Shown in pieces: positions 24,390-33,173 of a stretch of 64,000 nucleotides of DNA. The stretch is from the NCBI RefSeq assembly GCF_004217045.1, contig NZ_SGXM01000004.1, positions 1 to 64,000 on the forward strand, given 5' to 3'. The number at the start of each line of letters is the position of its first letter. Positions within the stretch are counted from its first letter, which is position 1. The stretch comes from Cupriavidus agavae. Lineage in GTDB: Bacteria > Pseudomonadota > Gammaproteobacteria > Burkholderiales > Burkholderiaceae. The notes below the pieces were generated by a model that was given only the letters and a program-made list of their open reading frames with translations, was not told where the DNA came from and ran no database searches. Made by a program: the position numbers and the translations under genes.

Positions 24390-26012
24390 TTAGCCTACGC
24401 GCACCGTGTCGGCCGGTTCTTCCAGCAGCAGGGCCACGCTGCGCTCGGCCAGCGCGGCGATGGTGCGCGAGGGATTGAGCCCCAGCGCGCGCGGCACGAT
24501 CGCGCCATCCATCACGTACAGCCCGGCATGGCCGAACACGCGCCCGGCCGCATCCACCACGCCGTTGGCGCTGGATGTCCCCATGTTGCACCCGCCCAGC
24601 GGATGCGGCGTGATCAGGTTGCGCAGCAGCCGCCAGGTGGGCGGCACCCATGGCTCGCCGCCCGTGGCGGCGGAGAGCCGCCGGTGCGCCTCCACCATCG
24701 CGCCAATGACCGCCTCGGAGCCCCGGGACGACCACTCCAGGTCGAGCGTGCGGCGCCACGGCGCATACCAGGTGCGGCGCAGGCGCAGCTGCCCGTCGGC
24801 CGGGTCCACGCCCTGGCCGAACCACGGCATCATGTTTTCGAGCGGGTCGCCATCGTCGATCAGGCCGCCGACTTCGCGCCACAGCGCGCGCAGCTTGCCG
24901 CGCGGCAGGCGTTTCAGCCGGCGCGCCAGGTAGTTGCGCGCGAGGTTCGGAATGCCGCCGTCCTCGACGAACAGCGCCTGGCCGTTCGGGCCGGCGCCGT
25001 CGAGCAGGTCGATCACGGCGGAGATTGTCACGCCATGCGACGGCGACACCCGACGCCCGTGATAGAACGCCGGCGTGACGAAATCGCCGTTGTGCGCCCA
25101 GCCGTGCCCGAGCCGGGGCGACAGCGCCGGCAGCGTGCGGTGTTCGTCCCGGCAGCGCAGCAGCAGTTCGGTGCTGCCGATGGAGCCCGCCGCCACGATC
25201 ACGCGCGTGGCCAGCGCCTCGCCCGGCTCGCGGTGGCGGCGGGCCGGGTCGATCCGGTGGTAGCGCACGCGCCATCCGCCGGGCAGCGGTTCGAGCCGCT
25301 CCACCAGATGCAGCGGACGGATTTCGGCGCCGTGGTCGGTGGCCACGGCCAGGTAGTTGAGGTCGAGCGTGTTCCGCGCCGAGACCTGGCAGCCGAGGTC
25401 GCAGTTGCCGCAATGCACGCAGGTGCCCTGCCAGCGGCCATGGCGGTTCAGGAAGCGCTCGGAATGCCGATCGCTGTAGGGATCGGGCCGGTCGGCGCGC
25501 CAGTTCGGCGAGAAGCTCACGGCCAGCGGCAGCGTGCGGAAGCGGTCGCCCCAGCCGCAGGCTTGCGCGCCTTCGCGCACCAGCCGCGCGCGTTCGCTGA
25601 GCTGGTCCTCGGGTACCGGGGCGACGTCGAGCATCTGGCCCACGGTGTCGTAGTGCTGCTGCAGGCTGTCGCGCGTGATGCCGGGCGGCCAGCCCTGCGC
25701 AAAGGTGCCGGCCGGCGCCTCGACCGAGACGTTCGCGTAGATCAGCGAGCCGCCGCCCACGCCGGCACCGGCGATCACCCAGACATCGTCGAACGCGCGG
25801 ATGTCGGCCCACCCATTGAAGCGTGTGGGCCGCTTCTGGCTCCAGAGCCACGGGTCGTGGTCGTCGCGGGGGTACGTGTCGGGGCTCCAGGCCCGGCCCC
25901 GTTCGAGCACCAGTACCCGGCGCCCGGCCAGTGCCAGCCGGCACGCCGCCACCGCGCCGCCGAAGCCGCTGCCAATCACGATCACATCGTAGCGGGGCGC
26001 GGGGGCGGTCAT
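24390..26012 (-). CDS. GMC oxidoreductase (cholesterol-oxidase-like)
   Basis: A 540-residue FAD enzyme. The FAD-binding motif is VIGSGFGGAVAACRLALAG at about residues 12-30, with the second GMC region GAGVGGGSLIYANV at 83-94. The C-terminal HPLGGCNMG and NPSRTIAALAE fit the GMC active-site end. A four-cysteine cluster (Cys198, 201, 204 and 208 in TCVHCGNCDLGC) could bind a metal or Fe-S centre, as in some sterol or alcohol dehydrogenases of this family. No signal peptide is seen. Its ATG overlaps the phosphoesterase stop by 4 bp, so the two products are coupled. The substrate is unknown; a sterol-like or hydrophobic alcohol is a guess. Confidence 0.88.
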   Translation of the reverse strand: MTAPAPRYDVIVIGSGFGGAVAACRLALAGRRVLVLERGRAWSPDTYPRDDHDPWLWSQKRPTRFNGWADIRAFDDVWVIAGAGVGGGSLIYANVSVEAPAGTFAQGWPPGITRDSLQQHYDTVGQMLDVAPVPEDQLSERARLVREGAQACGWGDRFRTLPLAVSFSPNWRADRPDPYSDRHSERFLNRHGRWQGTCVHCGNCDLGCQVSARNTLDLNYLAVATDHGAEIRPLHLVERLEPLPGGWRVRYHRIDPARRHREPGEALATRVIVAAGSIGSTELLLRCRDEHRTLPALSPRLGHGWAHNGDFVTPAFYHGRRVSPSHGVTISAVIDLLDGAGPNGQALFVEDGGIPNLARNYLARRLKRLPRGKLRALWREVGGLIDDGDPLENMMPWFGQGVDPADGQLRLRRTWYAPWRRTLDLEWSSRGSEAVIGAMVEAHRRLSAATGGEPWVPPTWRLLRNLITPHPLGGCNMGTSSANGVVDAAGRVFGHAGLYVMDGAIVPRALGLNPSRTIAALAERSVALLLEEPADTVRVG

Positions 26013-27952
26013 GGCGCGCGGCCGTCGCGGCGGATCACGATCGGCGGTTCGATCCGATGCAGGTCGTTCTGCGGCACCGGCTCGCCTGGCGACGGCACGA
26101 AGCGCGGCCCCTGCGCGGCCGGGCTGGCCCGCAGCCGCCAGCGGCGCCCGAACCTGCGCAGCATCGTCACGCCGTGGCCTGGTGACCATCGATGGCAAAC
26201 CGTCTCCAGCTTCAGCGGGTGGATGGTCAGCGCATCCGCGTCGAAGCGCATCCGCAGCAGGCACTTGTAGCCGTCGATGGCCTGCGACGAGAACACTTCC
26301 TCGCGGTGCAGGCCCCACAGCCGGTTGGCCAGCACCATCCAGATGCCGAACAGCAGGCCGCCGAGCACGCCGCCGGCCACGAGGATTTCGGCCAGCAGCA
26401 GCGGCACCAGCCGCCAGTCTCCGGGGCTGATGCCGAGCACGGCCACGTTGAGCCGGGAGAAGGCCCACAGCAGCGCGAAGGCCAGCGCCACGTGCAGCAG
26501 CCCGTGCAGCGCCCCGGCCAGCCCGTCCCACGACACGATGCCGCTGGCGCCGCGCGTGGCAAGCGCCGCGAAGAATGCCAGCACGCCCAGCGCGGACAGC
26601 ACCGACGCCGGGCTGTGCAGCAACGCCCGCAGCAGCACGCAGCAGACCTCCGGTACGTGCCGCACCGCGAGCGGATATTGCGCCAGCGCGCCGATCAGGC
26701 CGCCGCTGCCGGGCAGCGGTGGCGGTGCCGCGTTGGCGCTGTGCAGGATCCAGTCGAGCAGGAAGTACAGCAAGGCCACCAGCGCGCAGAAGCTGGCGTT
26801 GCGCACCGGTAGCTGCCACGCCCGGTCGCGCAGGCTGCGCGACGTGGCCGCATCGGGATAGACGGAATCGGCCAGCCGGTAGTGCTGGCGTGTGCTGCCG
26901 ATGGCGATCGGCTCGGGCCGCTCGGGCAACTGATGCGTGCCGTGCAGGAACGCACCGCCGCCGCCGCAGGTGATGCGCTCGGGTCCGGGGGTGCCGGCGC
27001 GCGGCGTGTAGCGGGCGTAGTGGTGCTGATCGCCGGCCAGCACCACGGCCAGTTGGTCGCCCAGCAGCAGCTCGATGCGGCTCAGGCTGCGGAAGCGCGG
27101 CGTGCGGGTCTCGTCCGCCCGCCAGGCACGCCGCTGCGAACGCGCCAGGCGCGCCATCTCATCGATCCAGCTTGGCTCGGGCGTGCACAACACCACGCGG
27201 TCGCCGGGCGCCAGCCGCGCCTGCATGCCCCGGAAATACTCGTACTGCTGGCGGTCCATCTCCGATTCGAGTTGCAGGTCGAGCCCCCAGATCCACCAGC
27301 CATGCGGCAGTTGCAGGACGTAGTAGCTCGTGCGCTGCGCGGTGCGCCACCCGCCCACGGCGTCGCCGCTGCAGAACAGTTGCGCAAAGCCGCGCAGGCC
27401 GTCGTACCAGTCGTGGTTGCCCGGCGTGGCCACCATCAGCGGTGCGCCGGGCACCGGCACCGGCACCTCGCTGTTGGCGGCGTCGGGCGGCACCGGTGCG
27501 GGGCACGCGGCGCGGAACGGATCGAGAAAGCGCGTGCGGTAGCCGCCGTGGGCTGGCGTGGGATAGACCTGGTCGCCGCCGAGCAGCAGCACGTCGGGGC
27601 GCGGCAGCGTCACGTTGTCGCGGGACAGTGTCACCGCGTGGCTGGCGCAGAGCGCCATCGAATACGTGGAGTGCCAGCCGTCGCCGGTATCGGCCAGATA
27701 GTCGACCCAGACCGTCCCGTCGCCGCTGCCGCTGACGGGAATCGGCGGATTGGATGCGGCCGGGGTCAGCGCCGCCTGCACGGCCCGGGCGTCGACGATG
27801 GCGCCCACGGTGCGCGCCACGGTCACGCGCAGGGCCGTCCTGAGCAGTTGCGCCGGACTGAGCCAGTTGACCATCGGCTCGTGGGTATGGAGCTCGACGC
27901 GGCCAGCCGGGGCGGGCCTGGGCGGGGAATCCTGTGGCGGCATGGCAGGCAT
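26009..27952 (-). CDS. Membrane metallophosphoesterase fusion
   Basis: A 647-residue protein with two parts. Residues about 80-350 are a calcineurin-like phosphoesterase: LADTGDG, GGDQVYP (125-131), GNHDWYDG (178-185) and AGDQHHYARY carry the metal-binding Asp/Asn/His. The C-terminal part has about five transmembrane helices and a short cytoplasmic tail. The catalytic domain has no clear signal peptide, so topology is uncertain. ATG 27952 follows GGGGGAG by seven bases. It is the first gene of a two-gene unit with the GMC oxidoreductase and divergent from the molybdenum hydroxylase. Likely substrate: a phosphodiester or phospholipid; unproven. Confidence 0.85.
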   Translation of the reverse strand: MPAMPPQDSPPRPAPAGRVELHTHEPMVNWLSPAQLLRTALRVTVARTVGAIVDARAVQAALTPAASNPPIPVSGSGDGTVWVDYLADTGDGWHSTYSMALCASHAVTLSRDNVTLPRPDVLLLGGDQVYPTPAHGGYRTRFLDPFRAACPAPVPPDAANSEVPVPVPGAPLMVATPGNHDWYDGLRGFAQLFCSGDAVGGWRTAQRTSYYVLQLPHGWWIWGLDLQLESEMDRQQYEYFRGMQARLAPGDRVVLCTPEPSWIDEMARLARSQRRAWRADETRTPRFRSLSRIELLLGDQLAVVLAGDQHHYARYTPRAGTPGPERITCGGGGAFLHGTHQLPERPEPIAIGSTRQHYRLADSVYPDAATSRSLRDRAWQLPVRNASFCALVALLYFLLDWILHSANAAPPPLPGSGGLIGALAQYPLAVRHVPEVCCVLLRALLHSPASVLSALGVLAFFAALATRGASGIVSWDGLAGALHGLLHVALAFALLWAFSRLNVAVLGISPGDWRLVPLLLAEILVAGGVLGGLLFGIWMVLANRLWGLHREEVFSSQAIDGYKCLLRMRFDADALTIHPLKLETVCHRWSPGHGVTMLRRFGRRWRLRASPAAQGPRFVPSPGEPVPQNDLHRIEPPIVIRRDGRAP

Positions 27953-28103
27953 CGGGCATCTCCCCCGGAACAGCCGGTGCGAATGCGGGCGCTGGTTGCC
28001 GCGGCAGCGATGCGGCGTTCCTTTCAATCTGACTTCAACGCGGATGCAATCGGCCGTGGCTGCCGGTTCCACGCTGCAACGGCGCCTCGCGGTCCCCGGC
28101 AAC

Positions 28104-28122
28104 ATCACCTAATATAGGTGAT
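28104..28122. promoter_or_regulatory. Perfect palindrome in a divergent intergenic region
   Basis: ATCACCTA (28104-28111) and TAGGTGAT (28115-28122) are perfect complements around ATA, an 8-bp-arm operator typical in size for a dimeric repressor. It lies 152 bp from the phosphoesterase start and 101 bp from the hydroxylase start, so one factor could control both units. The regulator is not encoded next to it. Confidence 0.6.
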
Positions 28123-28222
28123 CGAAAGACACGGTCGTGCCGGTTTTGCGCAGTGTGTGCGGATCGGCAACGCTACGGGCGGGTTGCCGGGGACATTTGG
28201 GTCATTGCGGGGGAGGCTGAGG

Positions 28223-30622
28223 GTGACGCTCAGTCGCAGAACCTTTCTGATTGGCGGCGCGGGGGCCGCCGCCGCCGGCACGCTGGCCGTCGGCTGGGCG
28301 TTGTTTCGCCCCGATCGCCGGCTCGACAGCCGCACCGCGCCCGCCCTGCCCGAAAGCCAGATCGCGCTGAACGGCTGGGTGCTGGTGGGCACCGACAACC
28401 GCGTCACCATCGTCATGAGCAAGGCCGAGATGGGGCAGGGCATCCATACCGGCGCGGCCATGCTGCTGGCCGAAGAGCTGGAGGCGGACTGGGCGCAGGT
28501 GCGCGTGGTGCAGTCGCCGATCGACCGCATCTACATCAACCGCGAGAACCTGGTCAACGGACTGCCCTACCGCGACGACGATCCGCGCGAGCATGTGGAG
28601 TTCGTGCGTGACTTTGCCCGCCGCACCTCGCGCTATTTCGGCTCGATGGTGACCGGTGGCTCGACCAGCATCGAGGACCTGTGGCTGCCGATGCGCGAGG
28701 CCGGCGCCTCGGCGCGCATGATGCTCTGCACGGCGGCAGCCAACCTGTGGGGCGTGCCGGTCGATGCCTGCGTGGCCAAGGCGGGGCGCGTCGCGCACGC
28801 GCCTTCGGGCCGGCAGGCCACGTTCGGCCAGCTCGTGCCGCTGGCGCGCGACCTGCCGCATCCCTACGCGCCGCCGCTCAAGACGCCGGGGCAGTACACG
28901 CTGGTGGGCACCAGCCCGAAGCGCCTCGAAGGCAAGGCCAAGCTCGACGGCAGCCTGCGCTTCGGCATCGACGTGCTGCCGGCCGACCTGCCGCGCCAGT
29001 CGCCGGACAGCCCGCCCACCGCACTGCTCTACGCCAGCGTGCTGATGTGCCCGACGCTCGGCGGCAAGGCCGCTTCGCGCGAGGTGTCCGTGCAGGGTCT
29101 GGCCGGCGTGCATCGCGGCTTTGCCGTGGATGGCTACAACGGGGGCACGGGCGGCGTGGCAGTGATCGCCGACAATCCGTTCATCGCCATGCGCGCGCTG
29201 TGCGGGTTGCGGGTGGACTGGGACCACGGGCCGGCCGCGAAGCTCAGCAGTGCCGACATCATGCAGACGCTGGAGCGCGCCATCGAGGACAGTTCGCGCC
29301 AGACCTACTACGAGGCGGGCGATGCCGGGGCGGCGCTCAGGCGCGGCCGCGCCCGGCACATGCGCTACGAGGTGCCGTACCTCGCCCACGGGGCGCTGGA
29401 GCCGGTCAACTGCACCGCGCTCGTGAACGGCGGCCGGGCGACGGTCTGGGTGTCCACGCAGGTGCCGCAGGCCGCGCGCCAGGCCGTGGCCGATGCGCTG
29501 GGGTTGGGTGCGGACGATGTCACGGTGCACCAGGCCTATCTGGGCGGCGCGTTCGGTCGGCGGCTCGAAGTCGACTATGTGGCGCAGGCCGCCGTGATCG
29601 CGGCGCAGATGCCGGGCAAGGCCGTGCAGACGATCTGGTCGCGCCCGCAGGACATGACGCACGATTTCTACCGCCCCGCGTGCGTGGCCAAGTTCAGCGG
29701 TGCGCTCGATGGCGACGGCAACCTCGTCGCATGGCAGGCGGACTCGGCCAGCCAGTCCGTGACCGCGCAGGTGCTGCCGCGCACCTACGGCGTGCCGGCT
29801 TTCGCGGCGCGTCTGATGCCGGACGGCACGATGGCCGAGGGCAGCTTCGACACGCCCTACGAGTGCCCCAACGTGACCGTCCGCCATACGCGCGTGGATC
29901 TGCCGATTCCGGTGGGGTACTGGCGCTCGGTAGGCCATTCGCACCAGGCGTTCTTCGTCGAGAGCTTTATCGACGAGATGGCGACGGCGGCGGGAAAGGA
30001 CCCGATCGCGTTCCGGCTCGCGCTGCTGAAGCGCCCGGAACATCAGCGCCATGCGGCAGTGCTGCGCGCGTTGGCCGAGTTCTCCGGCTGGCGCCAGCCG
30101 GCCAGATGGAAGGAGCGCGGCACCGAGTTCGCACGCGGCATGGCGCTGCACGAATCGTTCGGCAGCATCGTGGGGCAGGTGGCCGAGGTGCGCCGTGACG
30201 GGCGCGGTGGCTATCGCGTGACGCGCGTGTTCTGCGTGGTCGACTGCGGACTGGCGATCCACCCTGACATGGTGGTGCAGCAAATGGAGAGCGGCATCGT
30301 GTTCGGGCTGTCGGCGGTGCTCGAACAGGCCGTCACGATCCGCAACGGGCAGGTGGACCAGCACTATTTCAGCGAGGTGCCGCTGATCGACATGGAGACC
30401 TGCCCCGAGATCCGCACGCGCGTGATGGCCAGCAGCGGGCCCGCGCCTCATGGCGTTGGCGAGGCCGGCACGCCGCCGATTGCGCCTGCCGTTGCCAACG
30501 CTGTGGCGGCGCTGACCGGCGCGCGCCCCTACAGACTGCCGCTGCGGCAACCGCCCGCGTTGCCGGAAGCCGAACGGGCATGGCCCGGAGACAGGTGGTG
30601 CCAATGGTCCAGCTCACTGTAA
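28223..30622 (+). CDS. Molybdopterin-binding large subunit of IorB-type hydroxylase
   Basis: A 799-residue subunit of the xanthine-oxidase family of the isoquinoline 1-oxidoreductase/aldehyde type. The Tat-like signal SRRTFLIGGAGAAAAG begins at residue 4, so it should be exported with cofactor. Family blocks: MSKAEMGQGIHTGAAMLLAE, GSMVTGGSTSIEDLW, GGAFGRRLEVDYV, GYWRSVGHSHQAFFVESF and the terminal GVGEAGTPPIAPAVANAV with the active-site Glu. The GTG start at 28223 is preferred because GGGGGAGG lies six bases before it and the Tat motif follows at once; a longer frame from 28118 exists. It overlaps the small Fe-S subunit gene by 19 bp. Confidence 0.9.
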   Translation: MTLSRRTFLIGGAGAAAAGTLAVGWALFRPDRRLDSRTAPALPESQIALNGWVLVGTDNRVTIVMSKAEMGQGIHTGAAMLLAEELEADWAQVRVVQSPIDRIYINRENLVNGLPYRDDDPREHVEFVRDFARRTSRYFGSMVTGGSTSIEDLWLPMREAGASARMMLCTAAANLWGVPVDACVAKAGRVAHAPSGRQATFGQLVPLARDLPHPYAPPLKTPGQYTLVGTSPKRLEGKAKLDGSLRFGIDVLPADLPRQSPDSPPTALLYASVLMCPTLGGKAASREVSVQGLAGVHRGFAVDGYNGGTGGVAVIADNPFIAMRALCGLRVDWDHGPAAKLSSADIMQTLERAIEDSSRQTYYEAGDAGAALRRGRARHMRYEVPYLAHGALEPVNCTALVNGGRATVWVSTQVPQAARQAVADALGLGADDVTVHQAYLGGAFGRRLEVDYVAQAAVIAAQMPGKAVQTIWSRPQDMTHDFYRPACVAKFSGALDGDGNLVAWQADSASQSVTAQVLPRTYGVPAFAARLMPDGTMAEGSFDTPYECPNVTVRHTRVDLPIPVGYWRSVGHSHQAFFVESFIDEMATAAGKDPIAFRLALLKRPEHQRHAAVLRALAEFSGWRQPARWKERGTEFARGMALHESFGSIVGQVAEVRRDGRGGYRVTRVFCVVDCGLAIHPDMVVQQMESGIVFGLSAVLEQAVTIRNGQVDQHYFSEVPLIDMETCPEIRTRVMASSGPAPHGVGEAGTPPIAPAVANAVAALTGARPYRLPLRQPPALPEAERAWPGDRWCQWSSSL

Positions 30623-31059
30623 ACGGCAAGCCCGTCACCGTCAGCGCGGCGCCCGAAACGCCGCTGCTGTGGGTCCTGCGCTGCGAACTGGGGCTGACCG
30701 GCACCAAGTTTGGCTGCGGCATCGGCGTCTGCGGCGCCTGCACGGTACTGGTCGGCAAGGAGATCCGGCAGGCGTGCCGGGAACCGGTCAAGACGCTCGC
30801 CGCCGCGCGCGTGACGACGATCGAGGGCTTGTCCGGGCCCATCGCCGACGCCCTGCGCCGCGCCTGGACCGACTGCGATGTCGTGCAGTGCGGCTACTGC
30901 CAGAGCGCGCAGCTGATCGCGGCGGCGGCGCTGCTGACACGCCGCCGCGCGCCCAGCGATGCCGAGATCGACGCGGCCATGAAGGACATCGCCTGCCGCT
31001 GCGGCACCTTCCCGCGCATCCGGCGCGCCATCCACATGGCCGCCGCCGCGCTGCGCTAG
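30604..31059 (+). CDS. [2Fe-2S] small subunit of IorA-type hydroxylase
   Basis: A 151-residue electron-transfer subunit. The plant-type ferredoxin motif is visible as FGCGIGVCGACTVLVG with a further Cys in RQAC. The C-terminal [2Fe-2S] helical domain has CGYCQSAQLIAAAALL and CRCGTFPRIRRAI. It passes electrons from the Mo site to an acceptor, often a cytochrome c not present here. Unusually the large subunit comes first; iorA normally precedes iorB. The ATG at 30604 sits inside the end of the large-subunit gene, implying coupled translation. No XdhC/MobA maturation gene adjoins. Confidence 0.9.
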   Translation: MVQLTVNGKPVTVSAAPETPLLWVLRCELGLTGTKFGCGIGVCGACTVLVGKEIRQACREPVKTLAAARVTTIEGLSGPIADALRRAWTDCDVVQCGYCQSAQLIAAAALLTRRRAPSDAEIDAAMKDIACRCGTFPRIRRAIHMAAAALR

Positions 31060-31084
31060 CGTTACGAACCCACGGAGACCACTG

Positions 31085-31753
31085 ATGAGAAAGCTGATTG
31101 CGTCCACCTTCGTCTCGCTCGACGGCGTCATGCAGGCGCCCGGCGGCCCCGGCGAAGACCCGACCGGCGGCTTCGCGCTCGGCGGCTGGACGTTCCCCTA
31201 CTGGGACGAGGTCATGGGCCGCTCGATGAAGGGCCTCGACGGCAAGGACCGCGAACTGCTGCTGGGCCGCCGCACCTACGAGATCTTCGACGCCTACTGG
31301 CCCTATCAGCCCGCCGACAGCGAGATCGCGCAGACACTCAACGCCGCCCGCAAGCACGTGGCATCGCGCACGTTGCAGCAGCTTGGCTGGCAGAACTCGA
31401 CGCTGCTGCGCGGCGACGTCGCGCAGGCCGTGACCGCGCTGAAATCCGAGGCGGGCCTGGACCTGCAGATCATCGGCAGCGGCAACCTGATCCAGACGCT
31501 GGAAGCCGCCGGCCTGATCGACGAATACAACGTCTGGACCTTTCCGGTGGTGCTCGGACGCGGCAAGCGCCTGTTCGAGGCCGACGCACGCCCCATGGCG
31601 CTGCGGCTCGTCGACACCCAGGCTTCCACCACCGGCGTGGTGCTGAGCACCTACGAACCTGCCGGCGAAGTGCCAACCGGCACGTTCGAGACCATCGAAC
31701 CCAGCGCGAAGGAAAAGGCGCGGCGGGAGAGGATGGCGCGGGGAGAAGATTGA
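31085..31753 (+). CDS. Dihydrofolate reductase family protein
   Basis: A 222-residue protein of the RibD C-terminal/DHFR-like fold: MRKLIASTFVSLDGVMQAPG at the start, WDEVMGRSMKG, ELLLGRRTYEIFDAYWPYQP and the NADPH-side DLQIIGSGNLIQTL with VLGRGKRLF. Members are widespread stand-alone reductases with unknown substrates, not the folate enzyme proper. It has GGAGACC ahead of the ATG, 25 bp after the Fe-S subunit, so it may be co-transcribed with the hydroxylase. The C-terminal tail is Lys/Arg/Glu-rich and extends the usual length. Confidence 0.85.
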   Translation: MRKLIASTFVSLDGVMQAPGGPGEDPTGGFALGGWTFPYWDEVMGRSMKGLDGKDRELLLGRRTYEIFDAYWPYQPADSEIAQTLNAARKHVASRTLQQLGWQNSTLLRGDVAQAVTALKSEAGLDLQIIGSGNLIQTLEAAGLIDEYNVWTFPVVLGRGKRLFEADARPMALRLVDTQASTTGVVLSTYEPAGEVPTGTFETIEPSAKEKARRERMARGED

Positions 31754-31895
31754 CCGCCCGTAAATAGTATCGGGCCGACTTGTTCGGTGTGTTTGATGTT
31801 CGTTGAATGCAACGCGACCTGGCGTTCTCAGTCCGGTGGGAACGGGGTAAGGTCAGCGCGCAGCTTTGCCAGGAATCTCAGCGCGAACGACGAAC

Positions 31896-33173
31896 ATGAC
31901 AGATCGGCCTTCCCAAGCCCCGGATACCCGCGTCAGACAACTTCGGTTTTCCTTTCCGTTCTTCAAGAAGGCCCCAGACGAGGCGATAGTTACCCAGTTC
32001 ACCGATGAACGCGAGTTTCACGCGCTTCTGAGAAGGGAGTGTTCGGGCACCTTTCCCGTCAGTGCCTCTGGCATGTTTCATGGCGGAATCCACATATCGG
32101 AGGCCGGGGCTGGCGGCGGGTTGGATCTCAAGCGCGGCGTCCGCTGCATGGCGGACGGCGAGGTTGTCGCCTTCCGTATCGATCGCGCATATCCATGCAG
32201 CCAGTTGACTTCGCAGGGAGACGGAGTCGGGCGCCAGGCTCTCTACAGTACGGGATTCGTCCTGGTGCGGCATGGCATGGAATTTCCCAAGGACAACAAG
32301 CTGACCTTCTTCAGCTTGTACATGCATCTGCAGGACCTCGCGGGGTATGAAAACGACAAGACGCTGCCCAGGCCCGCACATTGGAAGCCTGATTTCAGGG
32401 TGACGCCGTACGCAAATGATCGGCCGATGAAACGCGGCGAGCGCGCCGCAGCCGTCGATGTCGATCAGGTCGGGCTCCGCGTTCGGGCCACACCTCAGCA
32501 CGGTGCGCCGCGATGCATTCTTCCGCGCGGCGCTCAATTCAGCGTAGGCACCAGGGCGGGCGACTGGGGGCAAATTACTGCAACTCACGGTGCGGGACTG
32601 ATCCCGCCGCGCGTTGGAGACTACGTGGCGCCTACGGATGCCATCGATGGCTGGGTGTTTCTGGGGGAAGAGGGCGGCCGTCCTGTAGTAGAAGAAGTAT
32701 GGCCGGACGCCATGTTCGACCGTGTAGTCACACTGGAACGGCCCATTCCGGTAAGGGCCGGTGCCCTTGTGGGCCATCCTGGGCGATACGACTCGCTGGC
32801 TCGGCAGACCGAAGACCGCATGGTCCACCTGGAGGTGTTCTGCGACGAAGGTATCGACGATTTCATTCAACAAGGCAGGAACTGGGTTCGCAGTCATGGA
32901 TATCGTCCCGGCGCCTGGCTGGCACTCGGACTTGCGAGCGAGCCGACCCTGCTGCGGATAGCCAGGCGAACGCGGCTCTGGAAAGCCCCCCTGAGGGAAG
33001 GCGGCGATGCTCCAACGACCGATGTCGACTATCTCGCCGCCCTCGCGGAACTAGCCAGAAACCCAGAGGACAAGTACGACGAAACCCCGGCCGACGCTGA
33101 TACGAAGAGGCGCCCATGGTGGCGGGTGCGCAGTGCAGATATGCTCGGCCGGGGCCGTACTACGTCGCAATGA
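31896..33173 (+). CDS. M23-like/SH3 protein, candidate cell-wall effector
   Basis: A 425-residue protein without signal peptide. An M23 (LytM-like) endopeptidase pattern is split by an insertion. His62/His66 and Asp77 lie in MFHGGIHISE...GLDLKRGVRC, His144 is in SLYMHL, and after an SH3-like segment (about 190-256, VGLRVRATPQHGAP to DGWVFLG) the core resumes with VRAGALVGHPGRYDS and His311 in MVHLEVF. In canonical M23 the last motif is HxH; here the first His is Met, so catalysis is uncertain. Absence of a leader and this architecture suggest a contact-secreted effector, but no vgrG, PAAR or T6SS gene is nearby. GC is visibly lower than in neighbours. A TTG at 31866 is a less likely start. 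Confidence 0.7.
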   Translation: MTDRPSQAPDTRVRQLRFSFPFFKKAPDEAIVTQFTDEREFHALLRRECSGTFPVSASGMFHGGIHISEAGAGGGLDLKRGVRCMADGEVVAFRIDRAYPCSQLTSQGDGVGRQALYSTGFVLVRHGMEFPKDNKLTFFSLYMHLQDLAGYENDKTLPRPAHWKPDFRVTPYANDRPMKRGERAAAVDVDQVGLRVRATPQHGAPRCILPRGAQFSVGTRAGDWGQITATHGAGLIPPRVGDYVAPTDAIDGWVFLGEEGGRPVVEEVWPDAMFDRVVTLERPIPVRAGALVGHPGRYDSLARQTEDRMVHLEVFCDEGIDDFIQQGRNWVRSHGYRPGAWLALGLASEPTLLRIARRTRLWKAPLREGGDAPTTDVDYLAALAELARNPEDKYDETPADADTKRRPWWRVRSADMLGRGRTTSQ

